A stretch of DNA of 64,000 nucleotides from Thermothelomyces thermophilus ATCC 42464 (lineage: Eukaryota; Ascomycota; Sordariomycetes; Sordariales; Chaetomiaceae), in the NCBI RefSeq assembly GCF_000226095.1, contig NC_016472.1:2914001-2978000 (forward strand). The letters are read 5' to 3'. Positions 1 to 11,749 of the stretch are shown here, piece after piece (position 1 is the first letter of the stretch; every line of letters begins with the position of its first letter). Below the pieces are notes generated by a model, which saw nothing but the letters and a program-made list of their open reading frames with translations, did no database searches and was not told where the DNA came from. A program made the position numbers and the translations under genes.

Positions 1-410
1 AGAAGCAGGACCAGAAGAAGGCGACCAAAGACAAGTCCAATGTTACCTGCTACAACTGCGGAAAGAAAGGGCATTATAAGCGAGAATGCCGGAGCCCGAA
101 GAAAGAATGGAAGCCAGTCCCTGGAAAAGAAATCGCGGACATTGACGAAACTACCAAGAACGTCACCGAAGTAGCAGCTACGAGCTACGAAGACAAGGAT
201 AGTGACACGGACAGTCTCGGACACGACGGCAACGGTAAAGACGAACAAGCACCGTACTCCGAACTGGTCACTGTGGACCTAGAGACAGGTCTTGCCGAAT
301 GGGACATGGCAGGAGAGTATACGCCGCCAATTTCGATTCTCCCAACCTTGAGGCAGTGGGGTTTTACAGTTACGCAGAGGCGGGATGGATCGTGGACAAC
401 CGACACCTAA
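1..410 (+). pseudogene. gag C-terminal part with CCHC zinc knuckle (copy A)
   Basis: The frame opens before the window. A complete CX2CX4HX4C zinc knuckle (CYNCGKKGHYKREC) is read at 48-89; in retrotransposon Gag this binds genomic RNA for packaging. It is followed by an acidic, Ser/Thr/Asp-rich linker and then a stop after the segment ending near 409. The equivalent knuckle in copy C (62870-62911) has lost its first two cysteines, so copy A keeps the best version of this motif here. The end of Gag proper cannot be fixed, because protease and pol probably continue in the same ancestral polyprotein. Confidence 0.85.
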
Positions 411-2340
411 GGAATCGAAAGACCCGGACCTAATGCTCTATTCCTCTAGGAACGAATCGAATGGTACCGTAACGAAGTTTTCCGACTTAACACGGAACTG
501 CGCGAACGGGATGGGCGCTTGACTCGACTCGCCTAGTAGAGCGATAAGATGAAGGACGAAATGAGGGAACTCCGACGTATCGTGGAAACCATCAAAGGGG
601 AACAGCCTGTGACATATGATGGGCCCGATAGCTACGCCGAGCACTTTGACGATCAGCAACTTAGCCACGACGTACGGAACCCCGAATACCAGTTCATGCG
701 CGCGAACCGCGGAAAAGACGAACGTACGTGGGAAAGCTACTGGAAGAAACACTCTTATATTAGCACTGGAGTACCTATGGTCCACGTACAATGGGAAGGA
801 TTTGGGAAAGAATTCTAATACCTCCCGGGCGACGCCACGCGACTGTACCCTCGACATGAGGCACATGCGCAAGTGCCCTGGTTCCAGTGTGTGGCACACG
901 AATGCCGATACCACTTCCGCGACAAATTCGAAAACAACCACTGGCCGACCCGACAGGAGAACGGGAACGGAGGCTTGTGCCCTGTGGAATGGGTCTACGA
1001 TGTAGGAAACAGAGCGGCCGAATTGCTCTGGAAGATCGAAGCCCGCGATCTAGAAAGCATCACGATAGTTCCAAGACGAGCCTGGCCTAGGCACTGCGGA
1101 ACCGGACGAGACATATAGGACTTGTGCTAGAGCAACGATTGCCTCTATTACGCGGACGAAAAGAAATTGCGAATTCGGGAGCTTTAGATGAAGCTATGGT
1201 ACGCACGATGGAAAGCGGAACGGACCTAATGGTAGGAAGCCGCAAGCACTCAATGGCTTACGGAAATGAGCACGATCGACGAAGCTGCTATTAGCCGAAC
1301 AACCGGAGAGGTTAGCACTGACCTGGGAAACGGGTCAGGGCCCTTCGAGGGGCCCGGAAACCATTAACGCCCGCGTAGCGGCGAGTGGTAGCGCAGTATA
1401 GGAGGAACTAGCGTAAGAGACTACTATACCGAGACCTCCCGGCAGAAACATGGGAAATCGCCGTAATCTTTGGACGACGGCGGCAAGACAAGCGGCTGTG
1501 GATAACAGCATAGTGGAAACAGCACGAAATGCTCGCACTAGTGGACAGTGGAGCAGAGATGAATCTGATTTCGCCGACACTGGTAAATCAGCTACGGATA
1601 CCCTGGAGAATGAAGCGGAAGCATAGCATAGTCAAAGGGCCATTTCCGACACAATAGGTACGCAGGGAGACCGAACCGATCGACATCACTGTGGCAGGGA
1701 AGACTATAGCAGTCGTATTTAGTATCGTGGACATGGGTAACGACAAAGACATGATATTGGGGTTACTATGGCATGAAGATTACGACCCGGACATTAGCTG
1801 GAAGAATGGTGGCCACCTGCGACCCCGAACGGAGTTGTATTCGACCAGCGAGATGGGGAGCGCGCAAGGATCGCGAGCGGACGATGCTCAGAGAAAGGCA
1901 TGTCCTACGGATCCACCGCAAGAGACGGACAGTGGCAGGCAGACCACTACGGACTCTGGAAGAAGCGGTATAACGATACCGACGTTGCGACAGGAGGAAC
2001 GAGCTGAATCGCCGATAGCTGTTCTCTCCGTTGACGAATGCGGAGCACTGCAATGGGAGTAGTGGGTTGAGACAGGAGAAATCGCCAGTATCGCTATAGA
2101 CGGAACCAAGTTCGCATACTACTAGAAAACCGAGAGACGAGACAAGACTAGGGAAGTACCGAAGGAATACGAAGGACACCTAGCATTCGAACCGAAGCAT
2201 CTGGAAGGATTACCAGAACACAGCCCATAGGATCACGAGATCAAGCTTAAGGAAGGAGCACGACTGAAGTTCTTCAAGATTTACTATACGAGCTAGACAT
2301 AGGACGAAGAACTTAAGCGATATTTGGAGGAGAACCTTTG
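411..2340 (+). pseudogene. gag-pol linker and aspartic protease, RIP-broken (copy A)
   Basis: This stretch is open in short blocks separated by TAG/TAA. Blocks at 549-818 and 873-1118 read as a hydrophilic linker with a Cys/His-rich patch near 880-960 (CX4C followed by His), a possible C2H2-like finger between Gag and protease. The protease core LVDSGAEMNLIS is read at about 1538-1575; DSGA is the catalytic Asp motif of retropepsins. The segment at 1691-2062 continues the protease domain (VDMGNDKDMILG, equivalent to the family's ILG flap-end motif). The same blocks are found in copy B (60300-61590) and copy C (63390-64000). The product is certainly broken. Confidence 0.75.
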
Positions 2341-3691
2341 AAGAGGACATATCCGCCCGTCGACATCGCTAACAGGCTACCTAATCCTGTTTATGCCCAA
2401 GAAAGACGGAAAGCTATGGTTATACGTCGACTATCGGCAACTTAACGAACAGACTGTGAAAAATCGATACCTGTTACCGCTGATCTCACGGCTCCGAGAT
2501 CAGTTAGCAGGAGCCCAATATTTCACGCGTCTTGACTTGCCATCGGCCTACAACCATATACGGATCAAAGAAGGCGACGAGTGGAAAACGGCCTTTAGGA
2601 CACCTTATGGCCACTACGAGTACCTCGTTATGCCATTTGGACTTACGAACGCGCCGGCAACGTTCTAAGCCCTGATTGATCAAGCTATCCGACCCTTTCT
2701 CGACAAATTTGCGGTATGTTATCTCGATGATATACTCATCTTCTCCAAGACGATGGACGAACACCGGAAGCACGTAAAAGCAGTGCTGGACGCGCTGCAC
2801 GCGTACAAGCTATTAGTTAACAAGGGAAAGAGCGAATTCCACGTCAGGAAAACGGTGTTTCTGGGATACGAGATATCCCCAGGACAAATCCGGATGGAAC
2901 CTTCAAAGGTTGAAGCTATCAAGAATTGGCCACGACCGACGTCAGTCACGGAAATACGAAGCTTCATCGGATTTGCAAACTTCTACCGGATGTTTATTAG
3001 GAACTTTGGAGCGATCGTACGACCTTTGCACGAACTCACCAAGAAGAATGCTGAATTCCAATGGGAAGAACAACACGAGCAAGCATTCACGCAGATCCGG
3101 AACGCCATTACCGAAGACCTAGTATTGGTACTACCAGACCCTAAGAAGCCATTCGAGGTAGAAACGGACGCTTCAGACTACGCCATCGGAGGACAATTGG
3201 GACAACGAGACGAACAAGGGAAGCTACATCCTGTAGCCTTCTTTTCAAAGAAGCTCGATGGACCACGTCTCAATTATCCGATCCACGACAAGGAACTACT
3301 TGCGATTGTCGAAGCTTTCAAGGAATGGCGACTATACCTCAGCGGCACGATTGAACCGGTACAAGTATATACGGATCACAAGAATTTGCGATACTTCATG
3401 ACGACAAAGGAACTCAACGGACGACAAATACGATGGGTAGAATTCCTCGCGGAATTCAACTTTGAGATCCGCTACAAGAAGGGCAAAGAGAACGCACGAG
3501 CGGACATCTTAAGTCGACGAACGGATCACACGGAAGGACGAACGGGAACGACACCACCGTTGTTCAAGGAACGGACAGACGGAACGCTGCATCACGAGAC
3601 GCAGACACCCGTGGAAGATGATCTACTCGACTCGTTCCTCGAATGTTGCGCAATCTTTCGAGAAGAAAGGATCAACGAGGCACAGTATTAA
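2341..3691 (+). pseudogene. pol: reverse transcriptase and RNase H (copy A)
   Basis: From 2393 the frame reads the RT fingers/palm ([44 protein letters not shown]). An in-frame TAA after TF at about 2666 replaces the usual Gln and fits CAA-to-TAA RIP. The catalytic YLDD box is at 2720-2731. From 2753 the thumb/connection and the Ty3-type RNase H follow, with ETDASDYAIGG near 3160 and the DHKNL motif further on; the frame ends with the usual tether (NARADILSRR) near 3500. A TAA closes this block at 3691. RT copies element RNA into cDNA and RNase H degrades the template. The remaining breaks are few enough that the element probably died recently. Confidence 0.93.
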
Positions 3692-3706
3692 GTAGCACCC
3701 GGACCA

Positions 3707-5113
3707 GTGGTACCTGACGGAGTGGAAGAAAAAGATGGGAAACTCTGGTACCGAGGTAAAGCATACATCTACGACAAAGATCAACAGCTGCGGATGATTC
3801 GAGAACTCTACGAGTCGAAACTTGGAGGACATAAAGGAGTCACGAAGACTGTCGCACAAGTCAAGAAACACTACGACTTTCCACAGTTAACGGCACGAGT
3901 TAAGGAAGTTATACGGAGTTGCGACATCTGTAATCGAAGCAAAACGGCACGACACAAGCCGTATGGGCTACTTCAGCCACTGCCAATAGCTGACAAACCA
4001 TGGAGTTCAGTTACGATGGACTTTATTACGAAGCTGCTAGAATCCAAGGATATAGCCATAGGAGTGACCTACGACAGTATTCTTACTATAGTAGATCGCC
4101 TGACTAAGTGGGCATACTTCTTTCCCTACAAGGAGTCCTGGACAGCGGAACAGTTAGCAGACGTGATCTATCGGCAAGTTGCATCAGTGCATGCTTGGCC
4201 GCAAGAATGGATCACCGACAGAGACACCAAATTCGTATCGAAGTTCTGGCAAGCGTTAATGCAACGATTAGGCGTTAACAGTAAGCTGTCAACGGCATAT
4301 CACCTACAGACTGACGGACAAACGGAGCGACTGAACCAAGTTGTCGAGCAGTATCTCCGTTCTTACGTCAACTACTAGCAAAACGACTGGGTCATGCTGT
4401 TACCAATAGCACAACTCGCCTATAACACGACGCCGACAGAAACGACCAAAGTCACACCGTTCTTCGCGAACTACGGATACGAAGCAGACCTTAGGCAAGG
4501 ACCAGAAGTCATAGTGCCGAGAGCAGCAGTCAAAGCGGAACAAATGCACGTACTGCATGAAAAGCTCAAAAAGGAACTCGAGTTTGTCAGAACCAGAATG
4601 AAGAACTACTACGACAAACACAGGCTCGAGGGACCTCGCCTAGAGAGGGGAGACAAAGTCTACTTAATTGCACGGAACTTACGAACCAAACGACCAAGCA
4701 CGAAGCTGGACTTCAAGAAGGTCGGACCCTTCGTTATCAAAGAACAAATTTCGACATCTAACTACCGACTATCGTTACCGTCATCTATGCGACTACGGAC
4801 GGATGTTTTTCATATTTCACTTCTCGAACCAGCACCAAAGAGCGCCAAGGTTGCTACGCACATCGAAGCAGAGGACAAGGAAGAAGAATGGGACGTTGAA
4901 GAAATTCTGGATTCACGTATTATTAACGGAGAACTGCAGTACCTGGTCAAATGGCTTGATTTTGGACCAGAAGACAACTTATGGGAACTAGTCAAGAACC
5001 TGAATTGCCCTGAGAAGCTAGAGCAGTTCTACCGGCGGAATCCTGACCGGCCACAAGAACCAGCTCCAAAGCCCATTCCCCGACAGAAAAAGAGGGGAAC
5101 CCGCCAGAATTAG
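3707..5113 (+). pseudogene. pol: integrase and chromodomain (copy A)
   Basis: The N-terminal zinc-binding HHCC module is visible (GGHKGVTKTV, CDICNRSK). The catalytic core shows MDFITKL, ITDRDTKFVSKFW and TDGQTERLNQ, giving the D, D and E residues. A single TAG at 4376-4378 (after SYVNY, before ND) splits the frame, where the family has Gln. The C-terminal region ends with a chromodomain at about 4887-5060 (EEWDVEEILDSRI, LQYLVKWLDFG, NLWELVKNL), which in chromoviruses directs integration to marked chromatin. The stop at 5111-5113 lies 25 bp from the stop of the opposite-strand ORF at 5139, so the two genes meet tail-to-tail. Confidence 0.93.
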
Positions 5114-5138
5114 GACCGGGATCTAACCCGATCGACTC

Positions 5139-5669
5139 CTAATCAAGCACGTCAAAAGTACCCAACGCCTGAGCCTGACCCGTGAGGGTCTGTGTCTCCG
5201 ACATCGGCGGAGGAGTATCTGGTTCTTCCTCTTCCTCTAGACGAGCTATGCCACGACGAAAAACTTCGGCACCACGATCGCGCAGGGATTGCTATAAACG
5301 ACGCAATCGACTTAAACGGCTTAGCGTCTGAGCAAGCAGCGCCTCGGTCTCGGCAATCTCTTTCGAAACCTTCTCCTGCTCCGACAAATTCGAAAGGACT
5401 AAGACAGTTAGCAACCCAAGACTACGAAGGAAAACTACGAGGAACCTACAGGCATCCGCAACGTTCGGACCACTGCACTTCTTGCCCATGCGAACACAAT
5501 TTTGGCACTTGTTCAAACCCTCCATCATCACACAACGCTTCCGCGGCTTCGCATTCCAACAACGCTCGCAAGGCATGGCGACTTCGTAACCCTCTCGCTC
5601 GATCTTGATCGCAATAGCGTGTCGTTCGCGCTTGAGATCGCGACGATTCCTGGGAATACGATCAGCCAT
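5139..5669 (-). pseudogene. Antisense accessory ORF of chromovirus: Zn2Cys6-like cluster protein, two exons, one RIP stop
   Basis: Read on the minus strand from ATG at 5669. Residues 34-65 hold six cysteines with spacing CX2CX8CX8CX2CX6C (starting CERCW, ending GKKCSG), close to the fungal Zn(II)2Cys6 binuclear cluster but with eight rather than six residues between the second and third Cys. Basic residues (KPRKR) lie inside the loop. Translation then runs through a hydrophobic stretch that is better read as an intron, 5399-5449 (51 nt): donor GTAGGT, branch GCTAAC, acceptor TTAG. Splicing joins exon 5450-5669 to 5139-5398 in frame. The second exon is rich in Leu/Glu/Arg heptads, as in dimerising coiled coils, and has one TAG at 5292-5294 where CAG is expected. 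Spliced length is about 159 residues. DNA binding is inferred from the cysteine pattern only. It is not part of standard gag-pol. Confidence 0.72.
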
Positions 5670-5784
5670 GACGAAAGGAGGTTAGCGGAAGAAGGACGTT
5701 ACCTATTGAGAAAGGGGATGTTGGTGGTATTTGAAACAAGTCATGAGAAGCTTTCGGGTCGAAAGCCCTGAAGAGGGGGCATCG

Positions 5785-6236
5785 TGTCACGAGCTAACCA
5801 TATACCGCGACCCGGTGGGGTGCAGCAGGCCGAATGAGCCACCAATCAAGAAGGACACGAAGCGAGGCTGACACGGATCGCTAGGGAGCGCAGGCTACCA
5901 CGAGCGAACAATTGCTAAAAGGGGAAAGATAGCGGAGGATAGCTAGCTACCAAAGGCGATCCAAAGACAGGATCGAAGAAGGCTATAAGCGATCAGGAAG
6001 AGTATATATACATGTAAATAGTCACTCGTTATGGTGGACTCTGGGAGTTCACCAGTGGTAACAATCACAATCACAGTACTCATACCAAGCATTGCTGATT
6101 ACTGTGAGAGACAACTCTAAGTGTTGTTATGAACCCTTTGGCTTCACCGAATCCCTCAGACGACCTGCCTGCTTGTCCCGCTTCACCCACCTCCGTCTGG
6201 ACCCTTTCAGAAGAAGTCTGAGTTGGGTTCGTCACA
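5785..6236 (+). repeat. 3' LTR of chromovirus copy A (452 bp)
   Basis: It starts TGTCACGAGC and ends GTTCGTCACA, and is preceded by a purine tract (GAAGAGGGGG) fitting a polypurine primer. It aligns end to end with 58405-58863 (5' LTR of copy B). With copy C (61592-62039) only the 3' half aligns, from AGTCACTCGTTATG onward. A TATA-like stretch (AGTATATATACATG) lies near 6001-6014. It directly abuts the second gypsy element at 6237. Confidence 0.9.
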
Positions 6237-6289
6237 AGTGGCTAGGCGAACCTTATGTCAACCCTAGGATCCTTTCCTATAGAGGACCT

Positions 6290-8400
6290 TCCTAGACCTT
6301 CTCATCCTTCGAACTCTCCTTCTAAGAAACTATCCTGATAGGAACTATTTGACTACGCTAAGAGTGTCCTAAGGAGGCGTGGTAAGATGCTTTATATACC
6401 GTAAGCATAGGTGTCAGATCCTAAAGACTAACTATAAGAAGATCCTCTATAGGAGCTAGAATCGCTACTTAGATTTACTAACGATTATAAGCTATATCAA
6501 GCCAAACCTGACAATTTCGGCGCTAATAAGGAAATGATAAGCTAGTTAAATAGCAAGATAGATCTTCGATTTAACTAGTTAAAGGAACGAACCGATTGCT
6601 TTTTTAATAAGACTAAGGGAGCCATCTATAAATTGTTATAGTAGCTTGAAAAAAGTATTGTTAGGATAGATTATAGCTTTATAAACTACCTAAAGGGAGT
6701 CGAAGATCGACTTTATAGCTGCCTAGAGAAGGACGTTCTAGCTATAATAGAACCGATATTTGATCGTATTAAGGATCTAGAAATATATATGTTATAATAT
6801 AGAAATATACTTGGTCGGATGGCAATATAGATAAAGGAAATAGTCGATATAATATATAGTCAAGATGGCGAAAACGATAGTTAATTGCCTAGTTATCGGC
6901 GATCTTCCTTTGATCTTATTAGACTTAGCATTATAGTAGAAGAAGTATAATAAGTTAGCGATCTTACGGAAGATATATAATATGATAATAGTGCTTTCCC
7001 TATACCTCCTAAGGGCGTTAGTATTAGCTATTGTTATAATCTTGGCCGCCCTAAATGTATATAGTCTTTATATAAAGTCCTATACTTTGTAACTAGTAGT
7101 AGCAGAGGTAGAGATCCTAATCCCTTAGATTCTAACGAAGATAACACCCTATCTAACTATTGCTAACCTTTAAGAGACTGGAATCTAGGATGCCGTCAAG
7201 GCGCTCTATACCCTGGCAATAGTAGTAGCAATGGTAAAGGTAATAACGGCAGTAATAATAGCGATAATGGCAATAGATATTATGGATACAAGTCTATATA
7301 CGATATTACTATAAGTATATAGAGTCGCTTAGACTTTAAGATCAAGAGGGACGATATTAGCTAGTTCGATCCTTCTTTTCCTAACCTATATTCCTTAGGT
7401 ATTATTAACAATAGTAAGAATCTAGTATTTACCGATGTCTACTGCTTTGCTAACCGTATTGAAACCTTCCTAGAAAGTAACCTTAATGGCAGCGTTAAGA
7501 CGTAGATTCTATCCTTCTTCTAAACCCTTCTTGGCAGCCTAGCTATTATTTAGTAGACTAATAAATTAAACGGCTCTATATATGGATAATTACGCAAATT
7601 AGGTCTTCGAGCTATTATAGATCGACTATAGGAATGCTTTATACCTAACGCTATAACTACCACTTGTAAGTTTAATAAAGCTAGTCTACGTTTAAAGGAT
7701 ATCGTGAAGGACGAGCAAGCGCTTAGTTTCTTTGTTTAGAAGATGCTTTGTTAGGCGTACTTAATATATATACTTAACGAACGTAACGATAACTAGTAAG
7801 GAGTTATAGTTTAAGTCTAGTTAGCTATAGACCTCTATATTAAGTAGTATTTAGATTTTTCCTAGCGACACTCCTTACTTAGCACCTATATATAGTATAT
7901 TAAGTAGTCTTGATCTATTATTTTAGCGGCTACTTTTGACCGCTATCTATATCTATAGAAGAAGATATCCATAAATAGCAAATTAAAGTCTCCTAGAGCT
8001 AAAAACAGGGGGTCGTATAAGCCTATATACTATAACGCTAATCGACCTTAACAATTTAGCTATAGATATAATAAGCCTCTAAGATATAATTAGTGTAACC
8101 ACGAATTTGAATGTAACCATAGATTTAACTATAATTGCCGGTTTGATCACGATTACAGATTTGACTATAACCGTGACTAGGATCGCTATAATTAGGATTG
8201 CCATAAGTAGGGCAATCGTAGCTAAAAGCAGGTCAGATTTGGCAAGGACGACTACTAGCAAAAGGAATATCACGACCGTGCTAACTTTACTAAAGAAGCT
8301 AGCGATAGCTCCAAGCCGGATCAATCTGACACGTAGTTAGCCAAAAGTGCCCCTAAATCTAGATCTAAATCTTCGGGTAGCGACATTAGTATTATGTACC
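6290..8400 (+). pseudogene. gag-like region of second gypsy element
   Basis: No frame longer than about 80 codons survives. The order and position before protease, plus Asn/Ser/Gly-rich repeats (7200-7270), indicate the gag region. A tract near 8060-8330 is rich in Tyr/Asn/Arg/Asp codons in one frame and resembles the low-complexity tail of Gag. No intact zinc knuckle could be read. Nearly all stops are TAG/TAA. The N-terminal limit is not certain because the 5' LTR is missing. Confidence 0.5.
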
Positions 8401-11252
8401 TCGTTCTAGACTTATAACTAACTTGCTACAAGTGCTATAAATCCTTTAACTTGTATATCGAACTATATACTTATACTAAGCGATGCTATAGAACTAGTCC
8501 TCTTCCTTCTATCTGTAACTACAAAGCTAATCTTACAGACTTGGCTCGCCATACCTATGGTTTCTATAATACTACTCTAGAGATACGAAATGCTCTCTTC
8601 CGGCATCTAAAGGCATGCGAAAACGCTAAATCTGGTAACATTCGCTACCTAGTAGGAACTCCTAATAGGTAGTTAGATCTACCTGCTTCGCCGCTAGAAA
8701 ACGTGTACCAAGCTATAGACACGCTACCTATAGACATTACGGCAAAGGCATACCAAGTTAGGGACGTACCTCCTAGGCGTATGCCTGACCGCCACGGTTT
8801 ACCACTAGGATATACTTATCTATACGTTAGGGTATATTACAAACCTATAGATCGCGAAGCAATGGAAGTGTACCTAGATCTAGGCACTAGCCGCTCCCTG
8901 ATTGACCGTACTTTTCTATAGTGATCAAACTACCAAATCAAACGACGTAAGGGCAGAGTCAAAGGTATAGAAAACACTATATTAAGCCTTAACGAATAGG
9001 CGTCTTTCGATATCTACTTGCTAGGTATAGAAAACGGTACTCCTACCCTAGCTAAGTTTACCTATACGGTGTAGGTTGTCAACTCTCTGGCACCGAATCT
9101 TCTAATAGGTAACAAATTCCTAGATTCGTATGACGCGAATATAGACTACTATCGTAAGGAAGTCAAATTATAGTTATTCGAGTTCTGTCTTCCTTTTTCC
9201 GTATATATATACTCTATACCCTACATACGGAAGGTCAAAACCACTCGCGAAATCACTCTCCTGCCTAACTAACGGGCAATGGTACCTATCAAATATAAGC
9301 CTCTCCTAATAGGTCGTGCCTTTATATTTAACTTAGCTTACGTAGCCGTCTGTAACTTTGTTATAGATATAAAGACCCTAAAGGTAGTGCCTATCGAAAA
9401 TACTATATAGGGAACGTTACGTATCTTAAAGAGGCACCCTATTAGAAGGATCAAAGAAATGGAAGATAGTAGTTACTTTGCCTATTTATAGAATACTACT
9501 TTCTATATAGTAGTAATCACTACTACCATCTTAATAATAGGTATGCCTACTGCCGTAATAGACGTTAACCTTACAAAACTCGCCAATTAGTGTAACGTTA
9601 TACCGGTCAATGCTTCCTTTGATTTGAACCGCTATTCGGGCATAATCCTTAAAGGTAGTTATATCCCTATAAAGCTACCTATGACTATAGCCTTATTTAC
9701 AGCCTCTAACGACGCGAATTCGGATACTCCTATTAGCGACTTCGTCTTCTAACTTGCCTAGCAATCTTTACCTTTTCTACCATAGGATATTTCGCTAGAA
9801 GCAATTCTAAGAGCCGCTAATAAAGTTACTAGCGAAGCGGAATATAAACCACGCGTGCCTAAGAAGCATTCCACATTAGGATTAAAGATATTAGGGTCCC
9901 TACCTAAGATCGTTACTAACAACAGCGTCTATATATACGCAGGTAACGTAAAACTGGCCAAGAAGTTCGCTAACTTAGTTAACGGATTCCTATAACTCTA
10001 GAACGACGCTAGTCTGATTAATATTCTGTAGAACGAGTAGATAAAAGTGCTATTTGTAGAAGGCTAGTAATACTAGAAAGTACGCTCCCGTATATATCTA
10101 TTAAGCCAGAGGGACAAGGAAGTCCTAGATAAAACCTTTGACGCCCTCTATTAATAGGGCAAATTACGGTTCGTAAAGAACGTTACTCCTTTCGCCTATC
10201 CTGTTTTCGTGGTCTGGTATACTATAAAAGGCGTTGTAAAGGGCCGTGTCGTCATTGATCTATATAGTCTTAATAAGGTTACTATCCTTAATAACTACCT
10301 ACTACTATTATAATTAGAGATTATTATAGCTTTATATAGAAAGAAGTTTATTATAGCAATTAACGTTATATTATTTTTCCATTAATTTAGCATATATCCT
10401 CTGTATTGAGACAGATTTACGCTAATCAGCCCTTACGGTCTAGAACAGCCGATCGTAGCGCTTATAGGTTACCATAATTCGCCTATATATATATAATGGT
10501 TTATAGATTAGCTATTACGACTATATTCCTCCTATTATCGCGCGTTTATCGACGATATCGTCATTTTCTTAGATATAGCCAAGGATTATATACGGCACTT
10601 AAAGACGATCTTTAGCCTATTCTAGAAAAAAAATATCGCCATCTTACCCACTAAGTCATATATTAGCTACCCAAATATAGAACTACTTGGCTTTCGTATA
10701 AACAGTCTTAGCCTTACTAATATAGATCAACACGTTAAAGTATTTAAGTAGTTATCGTTTCTATATACGTTAAAGGCATTAGAATAATACTTAGGCACTA
10801 CTAGTTTCCTATAACACTTGATTCTATACTATGTAAAGATCGCCGAGCTGCTCTAGAAACGCAAAACTGACCTACTTATATATAGCCGTAAAACTAGCGA
10901 ACTAGAAGTAGAAAACCGTACTAGGAAGATAGGCTATTATAGCCGTACTTCCTTTGACCTAACCGAACAGGAAAAAGCGTCCTTTGCCGCCTTACAAGAG
11001 GCCATTTATCATGAGAACCCGACTATCCTCTACCACTTTAATCCTAACAAGTAACTATATATTTAACTTAACGGCTATTTAGAATACAGATTTAACGTTA
11101 TAGTCTTCTATACTTACAATAGATATAACTAGCGCCTAGGCAACCCTATCCTAGCTAACCAAGTGCTACTAGTAATATTATTATTATTAGTCCTATACCA
11201 TTATGCTAATAAGCATGCCAGAGCCTCTCTAGTTATATACAAAGAAAACCGT
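8401..11252 (+). pseudogene. pol 5' part: protease, RT, RNase H N-terminal half (second gypsy)
   Basis: A short Cys/His segment (SICNYKANLTD, HLKACENAK) at 8510-8630 precedes the protease. VYLDLGTSRSLIDRTF at about 8865-8920 fits an aspartic protease DTG/DSG loop with its Thr or Ser replaced. RT is read through stops: KGVVKGRVVIDL near 10230, YNYLLPL-like motifs near 10290, and AFIDDIVIF at 10541-10567 with both catalytic Asp intact. The RNase H region follows and stops abruptly at 11252, within the LINE target-site duplication. The reading resumes at 16413 (LSRLLTKA). Many TAG/TAA codons make it non-functional. Confidence 0.82.
11224..11252 (+). repeat. LINE target-site duplication, left copy (29 bp)
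   Basis: This 29-bp stretch (CCTCTCTAGTTATATACAAA...) matches 16384-16412 except at four positions, all C/T or A/G transitions as RIP produces. The RNase H reading of the host element continues across the second copy, confirming that the repeat is duplicated target DNA. Confidence 0.85.
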
Positions 11253-11749
11253 ACCTAATAGGCCAGATAAAAACCTCTATCCCTCCTTTAATGCCTAATC
11301 TAGAATACTAATACACTACAAAGAAAAGGAGAAGTGGCCAGAATGGCCCTAAAGAGGCCTTCCTTCCCGGTCTAGCCTTCTTGCAAGGCAGTATTCCGGG
11401 AGCCTCCCTAGGTCCATTAGCTACCGTAGAACCCTCCTTGCCAAACGATGGTTACGGGCCCCTATACCCCGCAAAACGAGGTCTAGGTCCCTTTGCGACC
11501 GTATTTCCCAGGATTCCCACGTTCGGCTTCTTGGTGGGTTCGGGCACTATACGACTAGGTGCTCTATAGTTTCCCTCCCCTGGCCATAGGCACAGTAAGG
11601 GGTACTGATCCCCAGGACTTGAACCCTAAAAAGGAAGTCATAGAGGCTAATAGCCCCTATACGGGCCTGTACTAGTAGGGAGCTCTAGGCCTTTGTTAGG
11701 CCCTAGTGCCTTTATAGGCCTTCCCCTATAAAAACCAGGCACGGGGGGT

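Larger units (their letters stand above)
1..6236 (+). mobile_element. Ty3/gypsy chromovirus, copy A (5' end outside window)
   Basis: Domains run in Ty3/gypsy order: gag zinc knuckle, aspartic protease, reverse transcriptase, RNase H, integrase with HHCC and D,D,E residues, a C-terminal chromodomain, then a 3' LTR at 5785-6236. Putting integrase after RNase H and ending with a chromodomain defines a chromovirus. The 5' LTR and start of gag lie before the window. Gag to protease holds many TAG/TAA stops, while the pol part is long and broken by only three internal stops, all of the Gln-to-stop type expected from RIP. Copies B and C of the same family lie at 58405-61591 and 61592-64000. An opposite-strand spliced ORF occupies 5139-5669. 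Confidence 0.95.
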
